Assembly (NCBI RefSeq): GCF_030408815.1
Contig: NZ_CP047355.1
Span: 1,364,001 to 1,428,000, forward strand
DNA from: Corynebacterium freiburgense
GTDB taxonomy: Bacteria; Actinomycetota; Actinomycetes; Mycobacteriales; Mycobacteriaceae
Direction: 5' to 3'
DNA: 64,000 nt
Both the position numbers and the translations under genes were made by a program. Within the stretch, counting starts at the first letter, position 1, and every line of letters begins with the position of its first letter. Below are positions 16,845 through 26,210 of this stretch, piece by piece. Below the pieces are notes generated by a model that saw only the letters and a program-made list of their open reading frames with translations, had not been told where the DNA came from and made no database searches.

Positions 16845-17798
16845 TTAGCTGCGAATTCGTAACGCTCCTGGCTGTATTGTGATCGTGATTTGAGTGGTTT
16901 TTCCTAGTTCATCGCCGTCTACTTGGAAAATTCTGGGTTCAGAAAGACGTGCCGTAATAGTGGTTGCCCGTTGGTGAGTGGTGCTGCGGCTGCTGAGGGC
17001 GTCGTTACCTTTCCTGAAAATCCGGCGAATGCCATTGTCCCAAATCATGTTTCTTAGTGAGTCAAGCCAACCCAATAGGCCTTTGGCTCTAAGTACCAAG
17101 AGGTCGAGTTGACCGTCGGTAAGACTGGCGTCGGGAAGGAGTTTGAATCCGCTTTGAAGTGTCCCGCAATTGCCAATAATGATGGTATGAGCGTGCTCTT
17201 TATGAGGTTTCTTGCCGTTAATGCCGAGTTTTATTGAGATGATTTCGCTGGCGGAAACTGCTCGGCCTAGGGATTCAATATATGCAAGCCAGCCTGCTTT
17301 ATCTTTGAGTTCATCGCTTGTCTCGTTAATAATGTGGGCGTCGATTCCGAATCCGGCCATGACAGCGAATGCATGCCGTTCGATTCCTCCCGCGGTCGAT
17401 ATTTCGGCCCAGCCGATATCGATTGGTGCTGCCTCATTGGATAGTGCATGGGCAATAGCTAGTTCAAGATTATTAATGGGGATATTTAGGTTTCTTGCAA
17501 GAAGATTGCCGGTGCCTAATGGAATGATGCCGAGTTCTGCTTCGGATTCCATTGCGGCAAGGTGTTCTGCGACGGCACGTATTGTGCCGTCGCCACCAAT
17601 GGCGAGAATAATATTCGCACCTGCAGCTAAAGCTTGTTGGGCTGGTCCTTGTCCAGGGTCTTCTTTGGTCGTTTCAAACCAAAGGATTTCTGCTGGATTT
17701 ATTCCTGTGGTTGCCGCACTGGCTTGTAGTGCGGCTTCCAAATGTTCCTTGGTGGTTTTTGAAGGGTTCCAAACTATACCGATGCGTTGTGCGTTCAT
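16845..17798 (-). CDS. Diacylglycerol kinase family lipid kinase
   Basis: A 317-residue protein of the DagK/YegS lipid kinase family, which phosphorylates diacylglycerol or related lipids using ATP. It opens with IGIVWNPSK, carries the nucleotide-binding motif AIGGDGTIRA near residue 85, the GIIPLGTGNLLARNL substrate loop, and a C-terminal beta-sandwich ending FQVDGDELG. Length is typical. It lies upstream of the tRNA-Pro on the same strand. The substrate in this organism could be diacylglycerol or another lipid; the exact lipid is not deducible. Confidence 0.85.
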   Translation of the reverse strand: MNAQRIGIVWNPSKTTKEHLEAALQASAATTGINPAEILWFETTKEDPGQGPAQQALAAGANIILAIGGDGTIRAVAEHLAAMESEAELGIIPLGTGNLLARNLNIPINNLELAIAHALSNEAAPIDIGWAEISTAGGIERHAFAVMAGFGIDAHIINETSDELKDKAGWLAYIESLGRAVSASEIISIKLGINGKKPHKEHAHTIIIGNCGTLQSGFKLLPDASLTDGQLDLLVLRAKGLLGWLDSLRNMIWDNGIRRIFRKGNDALSSRSTTHQRATTITARLSEPRIFQVDGDELGKTTQITITIQPGALRIRS

Positions 17799-17887
17799 TG
17801 TGGTGCCCTTCTGGTATTGGTGTGAGACAAGTATCTCTTTTCACTGTAGGGGCAAAATCACACCGCGTGCAGATTCTTATTCTTATC

Positions 17888-18256
17888 TTAGTTTTTGAAT
17901 ATGCCGTCTACATAAAACCAACGGTTTCCTTCTTTTCGAAACTTTGATCGTTCTCGGAGTATGTGAGGGGTTGGTGTCCCTGGCATTCGGTCTTGGAGGT
18001 AGTGGGCAGAAAACTCCACATAGTTATCTAATGCTTCATGGATTTCGAGTGCAAAAAATCGGATATTGCGATCAAGTTCGTAATGGGATGGACGTGTTTC
18101 GGGGGCGTGGGTGCGGTGAAGGTAGGCGGCGTCGAAAAGCACAAACGCCGTGTAGCGAGAGCGCATGAGTGCCTCGGGTGTTGGTGCCGGGATGCCGCCG
18201 TGATAGATACCGCAGCATTGTGCGTAGGGCTTATTGGTTCCGCAGGGGCATTGCAT
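17888..18256 (-). CDS. YchJ-type SEC-C motif protein
   Basis: A 122-residue protein starting with the zinc-binding SEC-C motif CPCGTNKPYAQCCG, followed by the YchJ signature ALMRSRYTAFV and the W-F-Y-V-D-G C-terminal strand. YchJ (UPF0225) proteins are small zinc proteins of unsettled function, with an NTF2-like fold. Its start overlaps the end of the upstream hydrolase by 26 nt, so the two are co-transcribed. Confidence 0.85.
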   Translation of the reverse strand: MQCPCGTNKPYAQCCGIYHGGIPAPTPEALMRSRYTAFVLFDAAYLHRTHAPETRPSHYELDRNIRFFALEIHEALDNYVEFSAHYLQDRMPGTPTPHILRERSKFRKEGNRWFYVDGIFKN

Positions 18257-19028
18257 ATGGTTGGCCTTGTGGTTGTAGATATGGGTCTACCCAAGTGCGG
18301 ATTAGGTGTGCCGCGCGTTGTGCAGACCCGGCGCGTGTGCATAAGTGATCGACATTGTCTAGCGCAATAAGGGACTTAGGGTAACGGGCGACTAGGAAGA
18401 TTTTCTGGGCATTATCAATGCCTACCGTTTGATCGGTTGGAGAATGCAGAATCAAGAGGGGGCGTCGCAGTGTGCCAATGTATTCTTCTGGATTCACTTC
18501 TGCCAGGTCTTCCAAAAATTCTCGGGAAATTGTGATTTCTCTGCCAGCGAGGGTAAGCGTGACCTCACCGTTTTCATCTACTTCGCCAATACGGTCGGCG
18601 AAATGTAGTACAGCGTGGGCCGGGTCAAATGGGGCACCGATGGTTGCTACTGCACGTAGGTTTGGCATTTGCGGGGCGGATTTCAGTGCGGCCGCGCCTC
18701 CGAGTGAATGCCCAATCAGTAGGCGTGGTGCTTCGTAGTGTTCACTTAACCAGTTGTATGCGGAAATTAGATCGTTGACGTTTTCACTAAATGTGGTTTC
18801 GTGAAAATTGCCTTCGGATTGTCCAAGACCGGGGAAATCAAAACGCAGGCAGGCAATACCGTGCTCGGCGAGTGTTTTAGAGACTCGGGCGGCGGCTGGA
18901 GTAAAACGGTTTCCGGTAAAGCAGTGTGAAAACATTGCCCATGCCAGTGGCTGGGTGTCAGGTAGATCGAGTGTGCCGGCCATGATGTGGCCTTTGCTAC
19001 TGGGCAGTTTTACGCTTTTGGAGTGCAC
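18231..19028 (-). CDS. Alpha/beta hydrolase (OsmC-associated type)
   Basis: A 265-residue alpha/beta hydrolase. It shows the oxyanion-side SHCFTGN segment near residue 34, FPGLGQSEG near 69, the nucleophile elbow GHSLGG around 106-111, the acid residue in LHSPTDQTVG, and a late DNVDHLC histidine. The early segment LAWAMFSHCFTG is like hydrolases found alone or fused to OsmC peroxidases. Cytoplasmic, with no signal peptide. The ATG at 19028 is used; a Met at residue 16 is a possible alternative. The downstream YchJ gene overlaps its end. Substrate unknown. Confidence 0.8.
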   Translation of the reverse strand: MHSKSVKLPSSKGHIMAGTLDLPDTQPLAWAMFSHCFTGNRFTPAAARVSKTLAEHGIACLRFDFPGLGQSEGNFHETTFSENVNDLISAYNWLSEHYEAPRLLIGHSLGGAAALKSAPQMPNLRAVATIGAPFDPAHAVLHFADRIGEVDENGEVTLTLAGREITISREFLEDLAEVNPEEYIGTLRRPLLILHSPTDQTVGIDNAQKIFLVARYPKSLIALDNVDHLCTRAGSAQRAAHLIRTWVDPYLQPQGQPYAMPLRNQ

Positions 19029-19168
19029 CGATACTAACTTTCTTGTGGAAATACGAATACTGTTCGGAGCTCACTTTATCGGTTGTAGGTATTCTCGGCT
19101 GCACTGTGTGGCTAGTTCCTAGTTTATGGTTGTGGATAGCCATACATCACATTTCAGGAGGCATGCAC

Positions 19169-21448
19169 GTGGCGAGTTTTGACTGGTTCTGGAAAGCTTT
19201 GGGCGGCCAACAGGGCCGCAACCAGAAGCGCAGTAAGGCGATTGTAGATCGCGCGGATAACCTCCGCATGGAGTTATCGGAGCTTAGTGACGCCGCGCTT
19301 GCCGCTCGTGCCCGCGAACTCGCGGTGAGTGACCCCGCTGGATTTCTTGCGTGCTTAAGTGTTGCGGCCGAACGCACAATTGGTTTGGTGCCATTTCCAG
19401 TACAAAACCAGGCGGCTTTGCGTCTGCTTGAAGGCGATGTTGTGCATATGGCCACCGGTGAAGGCAAGACACTTGTTGGTGCAATGGCAGCCACAGGTTA
19501 TGCCTTAGCCGGTAAAACCGTGCATGCAATTACGGTAAATGATTATTTGGCTGACCGTGATGCCGAATGGATGCGACCATTGGTAGAGTTTTTTGGCTTG
19601 ACGGTGGCCAGCGTGACCGAAAAAATGACTCCAGAGCAACGTCGTGCTGCATACCAATGTGATGTGGTGTATGCCCCAGTGCATGAAATTGGTTTTGATG
19701 TGCTACGGGACCAACTCATTACATCCCGTGATGATGCGGTTCAACACGGTGCTGATGTGGCTTTGGTCGATGAGGCGGATTCAGTGCTTGTTGATGAAGC
19801 TTTAGTGCCACTTGTGCTGGCTGGAAACGAGCCAGGGCGGGCCCCAACCGGCAAGATTGTCGAGGTTGTAAAGAAACTGCGAGTAGGTTTGCACTACACC
19901 GTTGATGACGACCGCCGTAATGTTTTTTTGACTGAGGCCGGTGCTGCCATTGTTGAGCGGGCGTTAGGCATTTCGAGTTTGTATGGTGACGAACATGTTG
20001 GCTCCACGCTGGTACAAGTGAATTTAGCATTGCATGCGCAGGAACTTCTTATCCGCGACGTTCACTATATTGTGCGTGATGGAAAGGTTGCATTGATTGA
20101 TGCTTCTCGAGGCAGGATTGCGGACCTACAGCGTTGGCCAGATGGTCTACAAGCTGCGGTGGAAGCGAAAGAAGGTTTGGATGTTACCGAGGGTGGGAGA
20201 ATCCTAGATACGATTACTCTGCAAGCACTGATGGGCCGCTATCCCACAGTATGTGGCATGACTGGTACTGCTGTGGAAGCGACAGATCAATTACGGCAAT
20301 TCTATGATCTTCGGGTTTCTGTAATTGACCGGCATAAGGATTTGCAGCGTTTCGATGAAGCGGACCGCATCTATGCCACTGCCGAGGATAAAACACAAGC
20401 GATAATTGCTGAGATTTTAGCGTTGCATGCGGTGCAGCGACCGGTGCTCGTGGGTACACATGATGTTGCGGAATCTGAGGATCTGGCGCAACGACTGCGC
20501 TCACATGGTGTTCAGGTTAATGTTTTAAATGCCAAAAATGATGCTGAAGAAGCTCGAATTATCGCCGAGGCCGGAGATCTAGGCCGGGTCACAGTATCAA
20601 CCCAAATGGCGGGTCGTGGTACGGATATTCGGTTAGGTGGTGCGGATGAAGCTGATCGTGAAGCGGTGGTTGCATTAGGCGGATTGGCTGTTATTGGTAC
20701 AGGGCGGCATCGAACAGCCCGCCTTGATAATCAATTGCGAGGCCGAGCCGGACGCCAAGGAGATCCGGGTACCAGTGTGTTTTTCGTATCTCTTGAAGAT
20801 GATGTGGTTGCTGTTGGTGGGGCAGGAGAGTCAGTTACGGCGCATCCGGCTGCCGATGGCAGGATTGATGCACAACGGGTGCAAGATTTTATTGAACACT
20901 GCCAACGTGTCACAGAAGGGCAATTATTGGAAATCCATGCGCAAACATGGAAATACAATAAATTACTGGCCGATCAACGGGTTATTATTGATCAGCGCCG
21001 AAATAACCTTTTGGATACCCCGAAGGCTTGGGATGAATTAGCAGCGCGAGCCCCAGAGCGGGCGGCATCAATTCGTGATATTCCACAACCTGTATTGGAG
21101 CAAGCTGCCCGCGATATTATGTTATTCCACCTTGATCGGGGGTGGAGTGAGCATTTAGCGCTGCTTGATGATGTGCGTGAATCTATTCACCTTCGTGCGA
21201 TTGCGCGTGAAACTCCTATTGATGAATTCCACAGGATTGCTGTCACAGAATTTAAGGAGCTTGCGCAGCGTGCGGTTGATGAGGCTATAGCCACTTTTCA
21301 AACAGCTCGTATCGATGCTGCGGGCGCTCATCTCGACGATGAAGGCTTGGCAAGACCGTCCGCCACATGGACCTATATGGTGGGCGATAACCCATTGGCG
21401 GGTGGAGGCAAGTCTGTTATTGGCTCGTTATCTGCAATGTTCAGGTAA
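19169..21448 (+). CDS. secA2: Accessory Sec translocase ATPase SecA2
   Basis: A 759-residue accessory SecA ATPase that exports a subset of proteins. The GTG at 19169 is preferred: AGGAGG ends 7 nt before it and the product VASFDWFWKALGGQ matches the corynebacterial SecA2 N-terminus; an ATG at 19163 is only 1 nt from that site. Walker A MATGEGKT is at 94-101, Walker B is VALVDEAD, and motif VI is in QLRGRAGRQGDPG. It lacks the long C-terminal zinc tail of SecA1 and ends after the helical scaffold, as SecA2 proteins do. It is followed by odhI and ftsR as in C. glutamicum. Identification is firm. Confidence 0.95.
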   Translation: MASFDWFWKALGGQQGRNQKRSKAIVDRADNLRMELSELSDAALAARARELAVSDPAGFLACLSVAAERTIGLVPFPVQNQAALRLLEGDVVHMATGEGKTLVGAMAATGYALAGKTVHAITVNDYLADRDAEWMRPLVEFFGLTVASVTEKMTPEQRRAAYQCDVVYAPVHEIGFDVLRDQLITSRDDAVQHGADVALVDEADSVLVDEALVPLVLAGNEPGRAPTGKIVEVVKKLRVGLHYTVDDDRRNVFLTEAGAAIVERALGISSLYGDEHVGSTLVQVNLALHAQELLIRDVHYIVRDGKVALIDASRGRIADLQRWPDGLQAAVEAKEGLDVTEGGRILDTITLQALMGRYPTVCGMTGTAVEATDQLRQFYDLRVSVIDRHKDLQRFDEADRIYATAEDKTQAIIAEILALHAVQRPVLVGTHDVAESEDLAQRLRSHGVQVNVLNAKNDAEEARIIAEAGDLGRVTVSTQMAGRGTDIRLGGADEADREAVVALGGLAVIGTGRHRTARLDNQLRGRAGRQGDPGTSVFFVSLEDDVVAVGGAGESVTAHPAADGRIDAQRVQDFIEHCQRVTEGQLLEIHAQTWKYNKLLADQRVIIDQRRNNLLDTPKAWDELAARAPERAASIRDIPQPVLEQAARDIMLFHLDRGWSEHLALLDDVRESIHLRAIARETPIDEFHRIAVTEFKELAQRAVDEAIATFQTARIDAAGAHLDDEGLARPSATWTYMVGDNPLAGGGKSVIGSLSAMFR

Positions 21449-21461
21449 CGTTGGGCACTCG

Positions 21462-21480
21462 TAGCGGTAGGTAACCGCTA
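21462..21480. terminator. Short hairpin between secA2 and odhI
   Basis: TAGCGGT pairs with ACCGCTA around a 5-nt loop. There is no T-run, so it may be a weak terminator or an mRNA-processing hairpin rather than a full stop. Confidence 0.35.
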
Positions 21481-21535
21481 TGATAATAAGCATTGGAATT
21501 TTATCCAGCGATGACGTCGACCCGGAGGTTGAATA

Positions 21536-21973
21536 ATGAGCGAGAATAACGGCATCCCTGAGCCGCAGGTAGAGACTACTTCAGTCTTTCGTGCGGACTT
21601 GCTGAAGGAGATGGAGTCCGGTACTGGGCAAACTCCAGCAGCACCCGTGGGTGCCGATCACTTACCAGTCGGTGCCGCACTCTTGGTTGTGAAGCGCGGT
21701 CCGAATGCCGGTTCTCGTTTCCTTCTTGACCGCCCAACAACAACAGCTGGGCGCCACCCCGAAGCTGACATTTTCCTTGATGATGTGACTGTATCGCGGC
21801 GTCATGCGGAATTCCGCATGAACCATGGAGAGTTTGAAGTGGTAGATGTGGGAAGCCTCAATGGCACCTATGTTAACCGTGAACCTAAGAACGCTGAAGT
21901 TCTTTCTACTGGTGATGAAGTGCAGATTGGTAAATTCCGTCTGGTCTTCCTCGCAGGCCCTAAGGCTAAATAA
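21536..21973 (+). CDS. odhI: FHA-domain inhibitor of 2-oxoglutarate dehydrogenase OdhI/GarA
   Basis: A 145-residue protein starting after CGGAGGTTGA. The N-terminal tail carries the phospho-site E13-T14-T15-S16, where Thr14/Thr15 are the known PknG/PknA-type targets in C. glutamicum OdhI. The C-terminal FHA domain has GRHPEADIFLDD, SRRHAEF and SLNGTYVN. Unphosphorylated OdhI binds and inhibits the E1 component of 2-oxoglutarate dehydrogenase, and phosphorylation causes intramolecular FHA binding and release. This controls flux between the TCA cycle and glutamate synthesis. Identity and residue positions match exactly. Confidence 0.97.
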   Translation: MSENNGIPEPQVETTSVFRADLLKEMESGTGQTPAAPVGADHLPVGAALLVVKRGPNAGSRFLLDRPTTTAGRHPEADIFLDDVTVSRRHAEFRMNHGEFEVVDVGSLNGTYVNREPKNAEVLSTGDEVQIGKFRLVFLAGPKAK

Positions 21974-22015
21974 ACTGACGTTGCTACCCGGCTCACACAG
22001 GAGTAACTAAGAACC

Positions 22016-22744
22016 GTGACTGCACTCCGCAAAACTGCGGCCGTACAGGCTGTAAAAACCGTAAAAACCAAGTCCATTGGTGTGGTACTAGAACAGCTAC
22101 GCGCCGAATTTCCGGATGTTACACACTCAAAGATCAGGTTTTTGGAAACAGAGGGTTTGATTACCCCTCAGCGCTCCTCAGCCGGGTACCGTCGATTTAC
22201 CGAAGAAGATATTGAGCGGCTGCGTTATATTTTGGTAACGCAGCGGGATAATTATCTGCCGTTAAAGGTGATCCGGGAGCAACTCCAGGCAATGGATTCT
22301 GGCGCTGTGACCTCTATTATGCGCACCAATAAAGCTACTCCGTTGATTAGCCCGGATAACTTCCGCTCACCGGGAGATACTCGGCTTAGTGTGGAAGATC
22401 TTGCCGACCAAGCCGGGGCAAAAGAACAATATGTGGAGCAGTTGCTAAAAATTGGGCTAATTAAGCCAGATGTTTCCGGCTATTTCACAATTGACGATGT
22501 TCGCATAGTGCAAACGGCTGCAGCGCTATCGGAATTTGGTTTTGATGAGCGCCACCTTAAGTCATTACGTACGGCTGCCGGCAGGCAGGCCGGACTTATT
22601 GGGCAAGTAGCATCCCCTATTGCTCGTTCTCAGGGGGGAGATTCCCGGCAGCGCGCCGAGGAATTATCGCAACAAATGACCGCACTTGTAGTTTCACTTC
22701 ATGCATCATTGGTGAAGAGTGCTCTCCGTGAGGAATTGGGCTAG
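22016..22744 (+). CDS. ftsR: MerR-type regulator FtsR
   Basis: A 242-residue MerR-family regulator starting at GTG 22016 after ACAGGAGTAAC. The N-terminal winged helix spans ~20-90, with VTHSKIRFLETEGLITPQR and SAGYRRFTEEDIERLRYI, followed by a dimerisation helix and a C-terminal domain with a second helix-turn-helix-like segment near 125-160. In C. glutamicum the gene in this position (FtsR) activates ftsZ, and the family is conserved beside odhI/garA in Actinobacteria. It is probably co-transcribed with the DUF151 gene 5 nt downstream. Confidence 0.85.
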   Translation: MTALRKTAAVQAVKTVKTKSIGVVLEQLRAEFPDVTHSKIRFLETEGLITPQRSSAGYRRFTEEDIERLRYILVTQRDNYLPLKVIREQLQAMDSGAVTSIMRTNKATPLISPDNFRSPGDTRLSVEDLADQAGAKEQYVEQLLKIGLIKPDVSGYFTIDDVRIVQTAAALSEFGFDERHLKSLRTAAGRQAGLIGQVASPIARSQGGDSRQRAEELSQQMTALVVSLHASLVKSALREELG

Positions 22745-22749
22745 TTTTT

Positions 22750-23301
22750 ATGACGTTTATACAGGTTGATTATCACGGTGTGCATACGCTTGGCCCAGAG
22801 AACTTTCATTGTGCGCTCTTGCGTTGGAAAGAAAAGAATCGGGTGATTCCAATTTGGATTTCTCCGATCGATGCCGAATTTTTAGAAGCGCGTGATGCAG
22901 GCTATCAATCGAAACGTCCAAATGCGCATGATTTACTGGCGGAAACTTTGACGCGGTTAACTCGTGGTGCCACGCAAGTAAATATCGTCAGTTATTTTGA
23001 AGGCGTTTTTATTGCCTCAATCATTACTGAAAGTGGCCAGGAGCTCGATGCTCGGCCATCTGATGCGTTAATCTTGGCTCGATTACTGGATATTCCCGTG
23101 ATGGTGGATGAAGAGGTAGCTGCGCAGACATCAGTATTCTTGGCTGATTCCGAACTGCAAGATTATTTAGATATTGAACCTTCGAGCATCTTGGATGATA
23201 CTGAGATATTGAAGGACGAAGATTTCGAACAGTTTATGGAAAGCATGGGTGTTTTTGAAAAAGATCTGTTTTCAGATGACGACGACGAACAAAAAGGCTA
23301 A
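22750..23301 (+). CDS. DUF151 bifunctional nuclease-family protein
   Basis: A 183-residue protein beginning 5 nt after ftsR. The DUF151/BFN core is seen as VIPIWISPIDAEFL, RPNAHDLLAETL, DARPSDALILARL and PVMVDEEV; an acidic tail (DDDDE) follows. The fold is that of a small nuclease-like domain found as a companion of MerR regulators and UvrB-like proteins; activity has been claimed for a plant member, but its bacterial role is open. The neighbourhood ftsR-DUF151-MerR is standard in Actinobacteria. Confidence 0.85.
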   Translation: MTFIQVDYHGVHTLGPENFHCALLRWKEKNRVIPIWISPIDAEFLEARDAGYQSKRPNAHDLLAETLTRLTRGATQVNIVSYFEGVFIASIITESGQELDARPSDALILARLLDIPVMVDEEVAAQTSVFLADSELQDYLDIEPSSILDDTEILKDEDFEQFMESMGVFEKDLFSDDDDEQKG

Positions 23302-23402
23302 CCTTAAAGTAAAGGTTTAAACTTTGGGCGTGTCGTGGTTGGAAAACCGCCCGGCTGGTTTAATCTTGCGTTCATAATCACCGAGCTTCACAGGGAGTAG
23401 AC

Positions 23403-23939
23403 ATGAACGATGAGCCTATGGGCATCCAAGAGGCACTTTTTGATGTTGGCCCCGATGAGCATGTGGGATACCGAGTGCCTACAGCATGTCAGGTCGCCGG
23501 AATAACGTACCGTCAACTGGATTACTGGGCCCGCACGAAGCTTGTGGTCCCATCTATTCGATCTGCTAAAGGGTCAGGCTCCCAACGCTTGTATTCTTTC
23601 CGTGACATCCTGGTTTTGAAAATTGTGAAAGGCCTGTTGGATACGGGTATTTCACTGCAAAACATTCGGCTTGCAGTGGAAAAGCTGCGAGACCTTGGCG
23701 TTAATGACCTTGTAGGTATCACACTTGTCTCTGATGGCACAACGGTGTACCAGTGCCGCTCAAATGAAGAAGTAATTGATCTTCTCGCTGGTGGTCAGGG
23801 AGTATTTGGAATCGCTGTGCCAGGGATTGTAAAGGAACTTACGGGGACGATTTCCTCGTTCCCATATGAGCGTATTAGTGCCATTCCAAATACTGAAGTG
23901 GACGAACTTGCAGAGCGCCGAAGACAACGCTCTTCATAA
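23403..23939 (+). CDS. MerR-family transcriptional regulator
   Basis: A 178-residue MerR regulator after CAGGGAGTAGAC. The DNA-binding domain is at ~20-90: YRVPTACQVAGITYRQLDYW, QRLYSFRDILVLKIVKGLLD and SLQNIRLAVEKL. The C-terminal half lacks the Cys/metal-binding signature of metal-sensing MerR proteins. It is the second MerR of the conserved odhI-ftsR-DUF151-MerR cluster. Its target genes are not known to me. Confidence 0.85.
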   Translation: MNDEPMGIQEALFDVGPDEHVGYRVPTACQVAGITYRQLDYWARTKLVVPSIRSAKGSGSQRLYSFRDILVLKIVKGLLDTGISLQNIRLAVEKLRDLGVNDLVGITLVSDGTTVYQCRSNEEVIDLLAGGQGVFGIAVPGIVKELTGTISSFPYERISAIPNTEVDELAERRRQRSS

Positions 23940-23959
23940 AGTATAAAACTCATATACTC

Positions 23960-25321
23960 TTATGGAGCTATCGGGGAAGAAGTTCCAAAAGAAGCATTGA
24001 GTGCTGTTTCTAGTTCCGCGATTGAACCGGCGGTGGTGGCAGAACCACCGTGGGTTGTTGCCCATTCGGCGATTCCGGAATCTACTGGTTGTTGGCCGAG
24101 GTGGATAATATCCAGAATCACATTATCCATGCCGCTAAATGGGGTTGATGGTTCCGCGTCTTGAGTACCAGTGGTTAGCAGTACTAGGCGTACGGGGGTA
24201 TTTTTCTCACGGGCTTGATCGGCTGCGGCTTTTATTGCTGCTTCTAGTGCCTCACGGGTCTTGGGGGTTCCACCAGTGCCAAACTTTTGCATTGCTTCCA
24301 CACTCGCGGTGCCATTGTCGTTTTTACTAAATTCAACATTAGCGCGCCAAGCTCGATTAACACCTTGGCTTAGTGGTGAGGAGTAATTCCATAGTGCAAC
24401 CTTGCCGCCTTCGCGACCAACAGAACGCAGTAGAGGATCCAAGGTCCTTATTGTCTGAGCAAAAAATGTTTCACCTTCGGGAAAAGTTTGCTGCATATTT
24501 TCGGAAGTATCCAAAAGTACAAGGGTATCTGTGCCGGTGGGTAATTCGACCTCGACATCGACTGTTGCTTGCTGAGCTTGCGTAATAAGCTCATCTTTGG
24601 CCAAGGTAAACGATGCCTTTTCCGCAGATTCTACAAATGAGGCGAAATCAGTGGCAGCACGCGTTTGGTCCTCGTTAATATTGCCCGCAGGATTGAGCGC
24701 AATGGCGTAAATCGGCACCGCGATCGTGTCCTCCGGCTGGTAGAATTCCATCCCTTTCGGTGTGGTGGTAGCCGTAACAATTTGGTACGGCTTGCCGCGA
24801 ACATTTCCAAGAAATGCAGCCGCTAGCTTCCCCTCAAAACTTGCTGGTGCGTAAATACTGGCGGAATCTTTTAATGCATCCCATTTCCCACTTGGTTTTG
24901 GCGAACCCACTTCGTAAGCAATACCAAGAGGGTCGGCCTGTGCAACGGGCCATGTTGATGATGTAGCCGAGCGTTTTGCGGCTTCCAAGGTGCCTTCAAC
25001 ATCGCCAGAGAGAAAGACGAGCGCGGCGTCGTCAATGTCCTGCACATACTCAATTTTTACGCAGTGATCCTTGACAATTGGTTTGCTCGCAGCATAATCA
25101 GTGACAAATTGCTGGAGGACGGCAGTTGACGCATTGGACACCGGCAACTTGACCTCACCCTCAATACACGTGCTGTTTGCGCCCTGGTGTTCTAAGCTTG
25201 CTTGATCGCGCTTCATAAACCACCACACGCCGCCGACAAGGATCAGTGAGAGAACAATGACAGCCGCGAAGATACTAGGCGCAATTGCGTAGTTTTTCAG
25301 ACCATTAGAGTGCCGAGCCAC
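23960..25321 (-). CDS. Membrane-anchored vWA-domain protein
   Basis: A 453-residue protein, with the GTG at 25321 chosen because it has AGGAAG 8-13 nt upstream and the longer frame would run into the neighbouring gene. A short cytoplasmic tail is followed by a transmembrane segment near 15-35 and an extracytoplasmic region. Residues ~60-240 resemble a periplasmic-binding-like module with a free-standing extracellular domain. A vWA domain follows, with a degenerate MIDAS DTSEN instead of DxSxS, and later TGGTPKT. The changed MIDAS suggests metal-independent binding. It is convergent with the MerR gene. Likely a cell-envelope protein of unknown role. Confidence 0.75.
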   Translation of the reverse strand: MARHSNGLKNYAIAPSIFAAVIVLSLILVGGVWWFMKRDQASLEHQGANSTCIEGEVKLPVSNASTAVLQQFVTDYAASKPIVKDHCVKIEYVQDIDDAALVFLSGDVEGTLEAAKRSATSSTWPVAQADPLGIAYEVGSPKPSGKWDALKDSASIYAPASFEGKLAAAFLGNVRGKPYQIVTATTTPKGMEFYQPEDTIAVPIYAIALNPAGNINEDQTRAATDFASFVESAEKASFTLAKDELITQAQQATVDVEVELPTGTDTLVLLDTSENMQQTFPEGETFFAQTIRTLDPLLRSVGREGGKVALWNYSSPLSQGVNRAWRANVEFSKNDNGTASVEAMQKFGTGGTPKTREALEAAIKAAADQAREKNTPVRLVLLTTGTQDAEPSTPFSGMDNVILDIIHLGQQPVDSGIAEWATTHGGSATTAGSIAELETALNASFGTSSPIAP

Positions 25322-25361
25322 GAGCCTACTTCCTAAGCGATAACTGACAAAAAGCGTTGGT

Positions 25362-26210
25362 TCATATTGTAGGCTTTGTGCACAAGTCAATGAGCAACTG
25401 CCGCAATGGTGCTGCACGTTCGGCGAGTTGGCGTTGCCGTTGAACGTACTCTGCTTTGCCTTCCGGAGTTTCGATCGCAACAATATGAAAGCCGTATTCA
25501 CGACAATCATATGGCGACGCTTCCATATCTAGAATTCGAACATCGCGTGCAAGTTCGAAAGTCTTGAGCCACAGTTCTCCTGGCACTAAAGGTCCCAGTT
25601 TTGCAGCCCACTTATATAAATCCATTGTCGCATGTAAACAGCCACTTTGATCGAATTCAGGCTGATCTTCACGCTGTAATACATGGAAATTTAAGGGGCG
25701 CGCAGCAGGGGTAAAGAACCGAAATGCATCATAATGGGTGCACCGGATACGGTGAGATTCCACAACATCATTTGTTCCTTTGACGCCCAGACGAAGGGGC
25801 AAATTATGGCGTGGACTCTCAGTTTGATACACCATGGCCCATTCATGAAGCCCAAAACAATCGAAATGCGTAGGGTTAGTTTGGGTCTTTTCCAGCAGTG
25901 AACGAATATAGGCAATCGTTGTGCCACGGCGCTTCCAGAAGGCATGGATATCCACTGTTACGCCGGACTCGGTTCGAATATAGTCTCGCCAGTGGGAGTG
26001 CGGGGGATCGCCTTCGAGCGCAATGCCTCGACCCGGATGCCACCGGGCAAGCTTACCTGGAGAAATAGGGTAGTAATCGAATAGGAAATCGTATACGGGG
26101 TGAATTTCGGCTTTGCGACGCCGCGCCAAATGCGCTGCAGTAAAGGTTTCAGCATTGCGGCGGTGGGCGTCGAAAAGCTCCTGCCATTCGGAAACACTAA
26201 GCGTCTTCAT
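25362..26210 (-). CDS. Conserved protein usually labelled 3-methyladenine DNA glycosylase
   Basis: A 282-residue soluble protein with the opening LSVSEWQELFDAHRRNAETF, the HPVYDFLFDYYPISPGKLARWHPG segment near 37-60, and an H-C-T-H-Y-D-A-F-R-F-F core near 157. Orthologues across Corynebacteriales are commonly labelled 3-methyladenine DNA glycosylase, but I see no HhH-GPD motif or AlkA/Tag/Mpg catalytic pattern. The conserved His and Asp residues are compatible with an enzyme of another kind. Its ATG overlaps the end of the upstream CNNM gene by 14 nt. Name by tradition only. Confidence 0.6.
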   Translation of the reverse strand: MKTLSVSEWQELFDAHRRNAETFTAAHLARRRKAEIHPVYDFLFDYYPISPGKLARWHPGRGIALEGDPPHSHWRDYIRTESGVTVDIHAFWKRRGTTIAYIRSLLEKTQTNPTHFDCFGLHEWAMVYQTESPRHNLPLRLGVKGTNDVVESHRIRCTHYDAFRFFTPAARPLNFHVLQREDQPEFDQSGCLHATMDLYKWAAKLGPLVPGELWLKTFELARDVRILDMEASPYDCREYGFHIVAIETPEGKAEYVQRQRQLAERAAPLRQLLIDLCTKPTI

